Source of the DNA: Ciona intestinalis | Lineage: Eukaryota; Chordata; Ascidiacea; Phlebobranchia; Cionidae | Direction: 5' to 3' | NCBI RefSeq assembly: GCF_000224145.3 | Contig: NC_020174.2 | Location: 1,496,734 to 1,560,733, forward strand | Length of the DNA stretch: 64,000 nt | In this document: positions 36,405-47,346 of the stretch, piece after piece | Position numbering within the stretch: position 1 is the first letter of the stretch | Layout of the letters: each line of letters starts with the position of its first letter | Notes under the pieces: model-generated | Database searches by the model: none | Seen by the model: the letters and a program-made list of their open reading frames with translations, nothing else | Told to the model about the DNA's origin: nothing | Program-made: the position numbers and the translations under genes

Positions 36405-37252
36405 TCTGATTTATTTTTACAAATATTGCCTACTACCCTATTTCATGTACATGATTTGATGAATGAATCTGAAGTAAAAATACAGTTAAAGAAACCGTAG
36501 CTTAGAACTAATATAATAAGGCATCTAATGAAAAGTTTGCAAATTTAAGTTGCCTTTCATTGTTTAATAATATTTATTTATTGTTTAGTATGAATGTAAA
36601 CTTCATTTTAACTCATATTTACTTAAAGTATTTAAGTGGGAAAACGACAATGACAGCACAGGACAGGACCATGCAGTAAAACGACCTACAAACATTATCA
36701 ATACCTGTACAGTTTCCAATATATATATAAAACTTCTGCGTATTCCACCTGAGCCAACGCTATATCACCCCACAAATCGTAAGTTTAATTTATTAAATTA
36801 ATTTCTGACTTACTGAAGATGACTTGATGTAAACAAAGTATGTAATATGTACGATATTGGTTACCCGATTGGTCTCGAATTGGCGCTCATGTATGGTCTC
36901 ATTTACACCGTGTTTGGTCTCATGCTATGGTAGTATTGCTTGCCAGCCTTAAAAAAACACATCGCACTGCACTTATTTAGAAATTTTAAAACGCAGAATA
37001 GAAGCATACTAGGAGAAAATTGTTTTAGGGAGTTTTTAAAAAAAAACAAAATAAATATGCTATGTTCATATTTACCACTCACAAAACTGTACCAATAAAT
37101 ATGTTGGTAACTCAAAATTAGAGATATCCTGAGTTCATACGAACTCAGACCTAAATACAAAGATGGCTGCATCGCCCTTCGATATTTGCGTTTCGTCGTA
37201 TCGTGTCTGAAACAAAGTTGTAGCAATTAATGGTAACGTTAAAAAATCTACG

Positions 37253-37364
37253 TAGTAGTGTGGGGGAAGATGGGAAACCTCTTCATTCTATTTTGTCCTC
37301 CCATTTGGTATATTAAACAAAGAGCTAAAGGTGTTGTTCTATCTTACCCCACAATACAGTACTA
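37253..37364 (+). mobile_element. MITE, internally deleted copy
   Basis: Begins TAGTAGTGTGGGGGAAGATG and ends in TTACCCCACAATACAGTACTA. Only 112 bp long, against 193 bp for the best copy at 40250-40442. Confidence 0.65.
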
Positions 37365-37559
37365 TGTTAACAGCAGTGCTATTACGAATATCGTTTCGCC
37401 TTTATATTTCGTCTTTTCGTTTTTGCATATAATATATATACTATTCTTCATTTCTACAACCGAAGAGACAAATAAACTTAAACCCAGTTTAAAAAATCAC
37501 AATGATTTGGCAATGAACTGACAGGCCAAACAATTAAAATAGATATTTCCCCCAGCCAA

Positions 37560-37844
37560 TTAAAAGACTAAATGTTTAGTAGTTACGTCGCTTGCAAATA
37601 TGTTATACATGCCGCAACCATAGATGGAAGGCAGCTTGATGAATAACAACACAACGTCAGCAGGTTCGCTGTTGGAACGTTCTTTAACAATAGAATCATA
37701 TTCAGGTATTACCCTTTGCGTCACAATACGGATGTTGATGCGTTGCAAAATGTAGAAAACGCTTTTAACGTTTCGAGAAGAGGATATGACAATCAGCGTC
37801 GAAGGGAATTCCATGCCGGCGATTGAAAAAGCTAACTTAGTCAT
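37560..37844 (-). CDS. Small single-exon frame, unrecognised
   Basis: 94 codons from an ATG (37844) to a stop, with fairly balanced composition and hydrophobic patches (STLIVISSSRNVKSVFYIL, ADVVLLFIKLPSIYGCGMYN). No family is recognised and there is no splice or neighbour support. It lies upstream of RXR on the same strand. It may be a chance open frame or an exon of an unmodelled gene. Confidence 0.22.
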   Translation of the reverse strand: MTKLAFSIAGMEFPSTLIVISSSRNVKSVFYILQRINIRIVTQRVIPEYDSIVKERSNSEPADVVLLFIKLPSIYGCGMYNIFASDVTTKHLVF

Positions 37845-38259
37845 TCTGTTTTTGCTTATAGGCTTGTTAGGTAGCGCTTGTTGTTAGTACGGTGTAAAAT
37901 AGAACGGAGGAGTTGTGGTAGGTCGTTTCCCAGGATAGAGTTTACTGTTGGCGCTAAATGCTTTTACCCGGAGTGTTATGTTTATAGATAGTATCTGTAA
38001 CTCTAAGCGCCAGAAACATAAAACTGCATGAGTATGGGACATAAGATTGAGGATATAGCTGCGTTTAAACAATTTTCTTCGTGACCTATTTGTAAAAGCT
38101 CAGAGCGATAAAATTAGTTGGCCTACATCACATATAGCACTACGGGCTAAGATGAGTTATACCGTTAGCAGTAAAACCGATGTTTCCTGGTTGGCGCTTT
38201 TAACAGTTAACAAGCTCTTTTAGAGTCGCGGAGCTACGGTGGTATAATTTTTATATTCT

Positions 38260-38331
38260 CTTTTTACTATACCAAAATGGGACGAGAATAAAAACCTGTC
38301 CCATCTTACCCCACCCTATATACTATAATTT
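38260..38331 (-). mobile_element. MITE fragment (one end)
   Basis: Contains the subterminal CCAAAATGGGACGAGAATAA and the terminal TGTCCCATCTTACCCCACCC followed by TATATACTA. The rest of the element is missing. Confidence 0.55.
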
Positions 38332-39826
38332 TTTAATTACGTATTAGTTTTTTCAATGAGGGACTACAGAGTTAAAAAATTAAGTGAGATTTATGTTACA
38401 TTATTTATACTTTTTATGCAGTTCTGTATTAAATTCTTTTCATAAATATATTCAAATAAAATATATATTTTGTAGATTATTTTATCTTCTTTTCTTATAC
38501 AAAAATTACTGCAAATTTGGCGGTAAATATTCTTTTCGCTTGTCCAAGTATAAATACAAAACATCAACGAGCGAATAAAGCAGAGACGAAAGTCTGACGA
38601 AAAATGGAAGACTTTGGGTCCGCAGTGGATAGACAAGTTGATGCCGAGGTATAGAATAACAGGTTTTAAAATTCTCCAAGTTAATCAAAAACCACACCAA
38701 TTGTAGTACCACTAAAGTACCTTGTTTTTTCATGCTTTTATTTGCTACGTGTTATATATATATATGTATGTCACTATATGTGCATTCTGTTATTATGCAG
38801 CGATAAACGTCCAATAATATGAGCAGACTGCCACATCAGGGCCAGATTTATGGAACAAAGATCAAATGTAATTAACACCGTCTTGTTATCGCGTTCACTT
38901 GACACTAAAACTAAACGGTGTTCTTTATATAGTGATGAATGGATGGGTTGCATTAAAGGAAGCGTGTTTAACTTACGGTGTTATATTACTAATGACTTCA
39001 TTCATCCCCAATTCGTTGTTTGCTATAGTTATTTTAGGTCCACATTAAGACTACATAGATTATCCTACAATACACTGCAGTAGGTCATAAACACAATACA
39101 AACTTTGAATTCTTAACAAAACTATCGACATACATCACAAACTTTGTCTATATAGCTAAAAATGTTTTCTGGTAAAAACTTTGATAAACCACTTCCTTTG
39201 CCAAGCAACAAAAGACATCCCTAGAGTATGACGTATAACAATAAGACTATATAAGACTATATACGTATAGGCCATATACGACCCATGTGGGAATGTGGCC
39301 ATTACACATTACACGATGCAGCGGTACCATGCAAACTCCTCTTTTATTTTTCGGGCCAAAATGTCGCTCTGTTCGGAACTATACTGATATTTTAATTTTA
39401 CGCCCAATACCATATTTATGTTTATCAACCTTTAAAGGGAATCGCACCAGCTGCTGTAGTAAGAGTTGTGCTGAAGGCTTATAGAAAGATATCAATATCC
39501 TACTGTCTTGGGAAATGTAAGGAAAGTTTATTTTGTTAGAAGTGCATTTATTTTTAAAATATCTAGCTTTGCGTGCTACGTGTTTTATTTATGTAAAAAT
39601 AAGCTTAATGTATTTCCAATAACGTGTAGTATAAGATGAACTCCCGTAAGCACATTATAAGTTTCTACAAAATTATATTTACAACAAATGCTCTTTTACA
39701 ATAAGGGAATGGTTATATAGTTTAAATGAAACATTTACCATCTTCCCCCAACCTACTTTTGTGTATAGCCTAGCCTATACACAAAGGCTTTGGAAACTTC
39801 ACTATATTTATAACCCACCATTTTAG

Positions 39827-42800
39827 TGTTACGCTTTGTTCCGGAGTTCGTTATCTCCTGTCCCGACCTTGGCCGCAACAATCAATATACGACTGTACAC
39901 AAATGCGAAACAACAGAAGGAAAAATAAATGAAACTTTTCAATTCGTTCTTCCTGCTGATAAAACTGAAACAACACTCATTGTATGTATTAATAATCTGC
40001 TAAGCATTATGTTATAATCTTTATTTTTTCTCCGGTATAAACGTTAATTTTATTCAAATACTTGTCTGTTTTTCGGCAAGATTTCACTAGGGTTTTGCAG
40101 CAGTGCCGTTTTTTTGCGGCGTAAGTTTTTGGCGACGTATGTATCCAAGATGATGGATTCAATTTCGCAAAAACACCTAAACGCTACCATAACTTTCGGT
40201 TAGTTAGTACATTTTACCTGTGGAACCAAGCAAATGGATTTGTAATTTATAGTAGGGTGGGGGAAGATGGGACACATTTTCGTTTAGTCCTCTCTTTCCA
40301 TTTGGTAGTAAACTAAGAACATTCAATGAATTATAAAACCGTATCCTCACGACTTCCACAGACCGTTGTTAATTGTTTAAAACACGATCGGGCTATTTGG
40401 ATATTATGTATTAAAGGTGTCCCATCTTCCCCCACCCTACTATATCTAAGCATCAGTAACATTATACATTAGTTACCAATTCGTTTAGATTGAAATGTCT
40501 GGAGAAAACTGTTTTTTCCGCAAGATTGCAGGCAAAGTAGTAATCCCTTTATCTATCGGGAACACTGAAGATCTTACGATCAATTTTTCAAAAGTAAGTT
40601 TCCAGCGTTTAAGTTTTAGTAAGATCTATATTGTAAAATTGTGTGTGTGTGTGTGTGTGAAGGCACTTTAAATATTACATGAAATATTACTTTTTCTTAT
40701 TTCTTAAAATCCTATATAAACAGGTCAGTTATTCTAACTCTTCAATTGTAAGAACGAAGCCTTATAATTCATTTGTATTTTCAGGCGGGTGGAGAACTGG
40801 ATATAGAAGTCAGCTTTATCGTCAGGTATTTTTTCAATGCAAACATCCACAAAATTACATATGGCAACTCCTAAGCGGTCACGAGAAAAATTGGTTGTAA
40901 AATAGGTCACCCGACGAGTATCAGCATCTCTGCCTGTAATCTGAAAAAGAACAATAAATGTAATTTATTCATTTAAACATGTAATAGCGATTTTTTCAGG
41001 TCTGATCGCGATCTTAGTTTTGATCAAACAGGTTTGAACGAGAAGGAGCTCAAATTCCGAGAGAAAAGATTTGTTAAAGTGAACAGAGCTTTGGAGCAAT
41101 TATTTCCGGAACTCGGGTCATCTGAAAGAAGCAGCGTGAGTTAAATGAGTTACACTTATAGGCTTTAAATTTAACGGACTTACATAGTAACTTTTGTTTT
41201 GTCTCCCCGATACAGTAAAGTAAACGTAAAAGAAGGTTATGAAACGACAGTCGCGCTAGGCTCCGTGATGACCTAAGGGTTACGCTCGCACAGACGGTAT
41301 ATTGCCACTATGGTGGTATGTGTTCTTACAAGGTGCATGAAACAAAATATCTGTGTTATAAGACTGTTGTCGTCCTGCAACGCGTAGATAAATCACGTGC
41401 GTTCATTCAAAAGAATGTAAAACTGCCATGCAATGAACATCCTGCGCAAGCATACCACATAAGCCTCAAACAAGTTTATACTCTATTTGTTGGGACTAAA
41501 CCACATTGCACCTGTCTGTAGGTATATATAGTAGGGTGGGGGAAGATGGGACATCTTTTCGTTCTTTTTTCTCGTCCAATTTACTAGTAAACATAAAAAA
41601 GTCAAAGAATCATAAAACCATATCCTCGGGACTTCAATAAAGCGTTGTTAATTGTTTAAAATACGATCAGGATATTATGTGCTGAAGGTGTCCCATATTA
41701 CCCTTCTCTACTATATGTGTATAGTAGAGTCGGAGAGTCGGGAGGGATACCTTTAGCACATAATATTCAAATATCCTGATTGTCTTTTATACAAGTTACA
41801 GCAGTCTATATGTAAGTGGTAAGGACATGGTTTTATTCTTTGAATAAATTGGTTTACTACCAAATGCGACGAGAAAGCAGAATAAGAAGGTGTCCCATCT
41901 TTCTCCACTTTACTATACATTGCCTGTGTACCTCATGTTAATATGAATGATTTTAAACCATGACCTGCGAATATGGTTTTTGCTGAACCTAACATCTCAA
42001 AAGATGAAACAAAATAATTTGTTCCAGGAGCCTCCAGTGATTTCTATGGTTGGGTCAGGCGGGGGGTATAGAGCAATGATTGGAATGGCAGGAGCGATGG
42101 ATGCGATACGGGATGCTGGGTTGCTCGATGCATTAACTTACGTATCTGGTTTATCTGGATCTGGCTGGTGAGATTTCGCGAAAAAGAATATTTTAGTGTA
42201 CTCAGCTCGATGTTATATGAACTAGCATCCGAGATAACACGATTCGTTTAAAATTTAAACTTTAAATGCATGAATGATTGACATTTATACTCATTCTTGC
42301 TTGCCTGGTCGGTAACGACAGTCGTTAAACAGGAGTGTTGCATTTCAGCTCGCTTATGAGTTACGACAAACGGTATAATGGGGTAAGATGGAACATGTTT
42401 TTATTCTTATGTTTCCTGTCTCTTTTAGTTGTAAACAACTAATATTTAAAGAACTATATCACGGTATGGTAACGACTTTAAAATAGCGTTGGTAATTGGT
42501 AAACACGCGACTAGGAAATATTGGATTTACTTGCTAACTAAGCGGTATCCTATCTAACGCATACTTTGTGGTTTCTTGTGTATAGGTATCTAAGCAGCGC
42601 TTACGGTCGCGAAGGAATGAACGTCGATAATCAGCTAAAATTCCACGAAGAACTGAGAGAGTCAATGAGTCATAGTCTCTACAAATTTTTTATCGATGCT
42701 GCGCACATAGGGCTTTACCAGTAAGATAACAATCCAACGATGTTGTTAATATGAATTATAAGTCTGTACACCAAGTGAGTAATTAGCATTTGAAGTTTTA

Positions 42801-45800
42801 TTAGTCATGCACCGCACGACATGCACCATCATATGATATGACGAAACAGGTAGGCCTAATGCAAAATTTGAATATGCTAACTAGGATCCGGTTGAAAAAT
42901 AGAATCCAGTTCTTGTAGTGGTTGAGGGTGAATATTACGATGTACAGTTGTAACAAGTAATGCATTAACCTGTAAAGAGTTCTGACCCATGATGCTGGTG
43001 CATTTGGGACCCATTAAATATAAATATAAATTATTTCTTCTGAAGTTTACATTTAAATGCCTTCAGCACCTCAGTATTGAAATAAATCATTTTTAATAAT
43101 TTTAAATACTAGGCCTATATGTAAAACACAGTTGGGCAAAATGTATTACACTCAATATTTTCAGCTCAGAATATTCCTCTTTGAAACACAAGTATGGCGA
43201 ACCAACCACTTTTGTTGATTTCTTTGGCTACACTCTTGGAAAAGCTCTTCTAACCAGAAAGGTTTACTCCCTTGAATTCAACTTTAACATTCATTCAGGT
43301 TATTTAGCAGGATTGAAAAAACCAAAGTGCCCAAAATATTTGCAGAATACTGTTGTACTAATTAAAAAATGCCATTTGTTTGGATTGGGTAAATTTATAT
43401 TACTTTCTGTGCGGAGCCGTGGCAAACTGGATGAAGCAAGTTACATTCGTTTATAATAATCCTTGTATATTTAAATTTCAGAATATTGATAAAAAGCTTT
43501 CTGATCTACAATCCTATGTTAAGGATGGGGAAGTCCCTTATCCGATAATAGTGGCAACCAGCTTGAAAGATGGAAAACCTGCAAATGAATTTTATGGTTT
43601 GTGTATATGCATCTTTTTTTCTCTTGTGTATTAAACATACAACATAAGATTGACAAATGATTCGTAAGTATAATGTTTGTGGTTAAATATGCAATGAAAA
43701 ATATTCTTTTATTTGAAAAAAAAAACATATGTTTCCTTCTTGATAGGTTTTAAATTTCACAATAAATTTATATTGGTATGAACACCTATATAGGCATAAA
43801 CTGATTATTAGTGTAATGGGCTAACTCTGATATGCCTAGCTGTAGATTATCAACCGAACACAATTATAAAACGTTTTTCTCAATTAATCAACCTTCTCCT
43901 CGTTATAGCATATATGGAGAACACACCTCATGCTGTCAGCTTTCCTGGTTATAACATAGAAAGTGAACCACAGAAGTGTGGCTCCCTGTGGGACCAAGGT
44001 TTTGTGCTCAGGGAATCTCCAGAGTTACCCCTTCATTTCTACATGGGGTGTACTGGATGCGCATTTTCAATCTTGCTAAACAGTTTGATCAAAAATGGTG
44101 GAGAGACAAGCAAACATTTTCTTTACTTTGTTGGTTAGTATGATGGGAATAAAAATAAGTTTATTGTTTTAAATTTTGTATTTTTAAAGATCNNNNNNNN
44201 NNNNNNNNNNNNNNNNNNNNNNNNNNNNNNNNNNNNNNNNNNAGTCGACTGCAAGTAGTCATCAACAAAATGAAAAAATCCAAAAAAAATAATCACTCAC
44301 AAAGTAACATACATGGAGACTCGTAAGCTGGCACGAGGTGTTAAACCCGTGTGATAACGACTGTCGTTTTCTTATTGATGCTTGACCATGAGCATCAGGT
44401 GTATGAATAGCGATACATCATATGTGTCTGTTTAAAATATGCTCACCTTAAAACTTGACAGTAATCTTTAAGTAAGCGAATACATTATGTCTGGATAACT
44501 GTTTGCGTAAATACAACATAATGTTTATAAACTATCCTATATACTGCAGTTAAAGGAAGAAGAAGACAAGGAGAAAGCAGGTGACAACACTGATGGGTTG
44601 ATGGACTTCTTGTTGTATCCTTATAAACTGTGGAAGGATATTAGGTATAATGGACTTGTTTTATCAACTTTATATACATTTTATTTTATCCTGTCTCACC
44701 GTCTGCAATGGGAGTGTTTTTGGTATGAAAACCTTAATCATCATTTTTAGACTTTTATTATCTGGTTGTAACTAACTTTGCCAACTTGAATAGGGGCATA
44801 TTAGTGGAAAGTATGACAAGTTCACTATCAAATGTTTTTGCTATGTACTTGACTGTAAGCAGTAGATAGTTTTATCAATAATGTAATGCTAATATTCTAA
44901 TATCGCATTGCTAAACAAATAAAGCAATGTAAATAGGATGTGCATTAAACAATATGTTTATATCAGAGATTACAACATTCTTAATCATCGAAATGCTGTG
45001 ATCGAACGAACTGGAAAAATGTTAAACTTTGTAAAAAATCTTGGAAATCTTGAGCTACATAGGCTAGGACAAGCAGAAATGAAAGGTGTGTATGTTATGT
45101 TGTGTGTTTGAGGATGGACTTTATTTTGTCTTCTCGGTCGTGAAGGTAAGGTTATTATTTAAAAGTGAAAATACTAGTGGTAAAAAATGGGGGGTAATGG
45201 CAAAAGACAGTTGTTAAAAGCTTGTTGCTTGGGGAGACAACATAAGTAAAAAATGATTCTATAAAAATCTGTGTTGCAGCTGTCTTGTTATTAATGGTGA
45301 TTTGTCTATTTGTAGATGTAAGACAAGCTGAGGTGGCCGAGAATTTAAGTACAAACTTTATTGGTGGAACTATTTGTACTGATAATGATGTCATAGATAT
45401 ATGTGATGCAGGTAAAATATGATGTCATTATCAATCATTGTCTAGCTGTAATGTCACAAAAATCCTATTCATATTAATATACATAATCTTTACCACCGTA
45501 CAAGTAAAACAAACAAAATGTCTTCCATGTTATAAGAAAGTGTTAAAATATTCCCATTACAACAGGCATTGTACAAAACGTATGCACCAATGCTGTTATG
45601 GATGATAGAAGAACCCCAGACCTTGTACTCGTAATGGATTTCAATGCTTACGAATCAGATGAGGAATTTGATTACATGGTAAGAAATCAAAGTGTGTTAG
45701 TAAAATCTAATAACAATTTAGACCTGTTTAAATTAAAAAGGTGTAAAAATAAAAGAATCTTGTTTTTGGTTTGTATTTTCTGACTATTTGCCTTTCCCTT

Positions 45801-46577
45801 TCTGCACATTTTTTTTATTTTTCCAAACGTATCAGTAGCTTTGTAACTTATATGTTAAATCCTACATGCTTAATAAGAATAACTATTTTCCACTGTAGCC
45901 TTTGTTATTAGCATGGGCAAGATCTGGAATTGATGGTGTGAGATTTCCTCCAGTTAACAGTGAAGCTTTAGCCACCAAGGAACCTCAAGAATTGTTGATA
46001 TTTGAAAGTGATGGCGATGATTGCCCAACTGTTATGTGGTTTACACTTTGTAATAAGGAGTTTCGTAAATTAAGAAATTATGAACCTAAATCAACTCAGG
46101 ATCCCCCAGGTAAAACTTTAAACTACACTGTGGTAGGTTAGTTTTATCTTATTATTTAAAGTGTCTGCAACAACACAATTGTAACATAAAAGGGAAACTT
46201 GCCATTACGAAGGGGCTGCAAAACGATTATTTGAGTTTGTGTAATATGATTTATTAAATAAATAACCAACTTATTACTGTCATTATTGAAACAGACAGCA
46301 GATGGTTCAATGATTTCCCCGTCTTTGGTGAGGGTACTTCATTCAAAACAATCAACTTTTCCAACACACCTTACCAGTTTGATCAACTACGTGAGCTCAT
46401 GTATTACAACGTCAGTAAGAATATAGATGTGAGTAAGAGTTAGAGCATTGTCATTCACTGTATTTTCAGTCACAGTAAAAGGCTGTATTTCTATGCCTCA
46501 TTTTTACATTTCAGAAAATAAAGGATCAGATTGTAAAAGCCATTAAAAGAAAGACAAGAAGATTGGCAAACTCTTAA
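39827..46577 (+). CDS. pla2g4: Cytosolic phospholipase A2, group IV (5' end unresolved)
   Basis: Exons read: 39827-39981, 40489-40593, 40785-40825, 41000-41135, 42028-42167, 42586-42720, 43165-43261, 43482-43596, 43909-44133, 44550-44644, 44967-45085, 45316-45411, 45566-45678, 45899-46109, 46295-46428, 46515-46577. The first two carry part of a C2 domain (NETFQFVLPADKTET). The catalytic domain has SGGGYRAMIG with the conserved Arg, the nucleophile motif YVSGLSGSGW, and ICDAG at the position of the catalytic Asp (human DSG). These form the Ser-Asp dyad that releases sn-2 fatty acids such as arachidonate from membranes. Phases agree except between 44133 (phase 1) and 44550 (phase 0), which span the assembly gap, so an exon is missing there. 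The start of the C2 domain and the ATG were not found. Introns are loaded with MITEs. Confidence 0.85.
40250..40442 (+). mobile_element. MITE, best-preserved copy (193 bp)
   Basis: Perfect 26-bp terminal inverted repeats: TAGTAGGGTGGGGGAAGATG plus GGACAC at the left, and the complement at the right. The TATA-like flanks suggest insertion at TA. There is no coding capacity, so this is a non-autonomous element in a PLA2 intron. Ciona MITEs of similar type are known; I cannot confirm the family name. Confidence 0.8.
41529..41713 (+). mobile_element. MITE copy, plus orientation
   Basis: Starts TAGTAGGGTGGGGGAAGATG. Shares internal words ATAAAACCATATCCTC and GTTGTTAATTGTTTAAAA with the copy at 40250, and ends GGTGTCCCATATTACCC...CTACTA. 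It lies in the PLA2 intron before exon 42028. Confidence 0.75.
41722..41915 (-). mobile_element. MITE copy, inverted neighbour
   Basis: Eight bases after the previous copy and in the opposite orientation. Internal words appear as complements (AATATCCTGATTGTC, GACATGGTTTTAT). It ends GGTGTCCCATCTTTCTCCAC...TACTA. About 194 bp. Confidence 0.7.
42374..42561 (+). mobile_element. MITE copy, degenerate
   Basis: Begins TATAATGGGGTAAGATGGAACATG and retains internal GCGTTGGTAATTGGTAAACACG. It ends TATCCTATCTAACGC. Old copy with poor termini, in the PLA2 intron before exon 42586. Confidence 0.5.
44193..44242. other. Assembly gap (50 N)
   Basis: Exactly 50 N bases inside the PLA2 gene. The size is conventional and says nothing about the true length. 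The reading-frame phase differs on either side, which suggests missing coding sequence. Confidence 0.95.
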
Positions 46578-47346
46578 TTTGACAAACGATTTATTTTATA
46601 AATCATTAATTTTATGTTTTTATATAGGTATTGTTATATTTGTCAATGCACTTGTCATATTTTATATTGTATGATTATAATATAAGTGTGAATCTGTGTG
46701 AAGATATAGTATACCCTTTTGTGTGAAGATATAATATACCCTTTGACATTTTATTTTGCTGTAGGCCCACATGTTCCTTTCACAACAATCAACACAAGTG
46801 ATTCTGTTTGTTAATTTACAAGTTGTAATGAATTATTATGCGTAATATTACCTAACATTCCAGTATTACACGATTCAGTGTGTTTGGAAAAGAACAATTT
46901 GCTCTATTCATGAGTATTAAAATGGCTTTTTTATGTCGATCAGAGTCTATTTATATACGGACTCTGATGTCGATCAGTTGTTCGTCCCCGTTTCATAGAA
47001 ATAATAAAAATTCTCGCCTATATAAAATCAGATTCATAGATCGCAGGATAGCATTTGGTATTTGTCCAAGAGCGGTTAAGATCTACGGTTAGTTCTGTTC
47101 TTGCATAACAGAAAGCCTATTTATAGGATGGGTTTACCAATTCGTTAAGGGCTTAACGTTCTTATAAGTAAAATGCTTGTTGTGATTTTGTTATTACCAT
47201 GTAAAAACACAGAATCAGACCAACTACACTTGTTTAATAGAAGTTTTACGTTAAAAAATCATCAATGTTTAAATACGTGCCTGCAATTAATAATTATCTA
47301 GATTTAAACACTTATTAAAATTTTACAGCCATATCCATTACAACCA
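46578..47346. other. PLA2 3' UTR and COASY upstream region
   Basis: No gene is seen. A 25-bp tandem duplication (GTGTGAAGATATARTATACCC type) occupies 46696-46745. A splice acceptor (...ttttacag) ends at 47328, 18 bases before the COASY ATG. Confidence 0.5.

Larger units (their letters stand above)
36405..39826. other. RXR upstream region and MITE-bearing intergenic stretch
   Basis: 3.4 kb between RXR (-) and the first recognised exon of the PLA2 gene (+). Contents: two MITE-family pieces (37253-37364 and about 38260-38331), a single MITE end near 39738-39763, an (AT)n run near 38755, and one 94-codon minus-strand frame (37844-37560). A possible small coding exon lies at 38604-38648 (ATG to a GTATAG donor, 15 codons, MEDFGSAVDRQVDAE). 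It could be the true start of the PLA2 gene, but the C2 exon that should follow was not found. Confidence 0.4.

Noticed and set aside
38604-38648. First exon of PLA2 (MEDFGSAVDRQVDAE)
   Set aside because: The ATG and donor are plausible, but no linking exon with the start of the C2 domain was found, so it was not added to the gene model.
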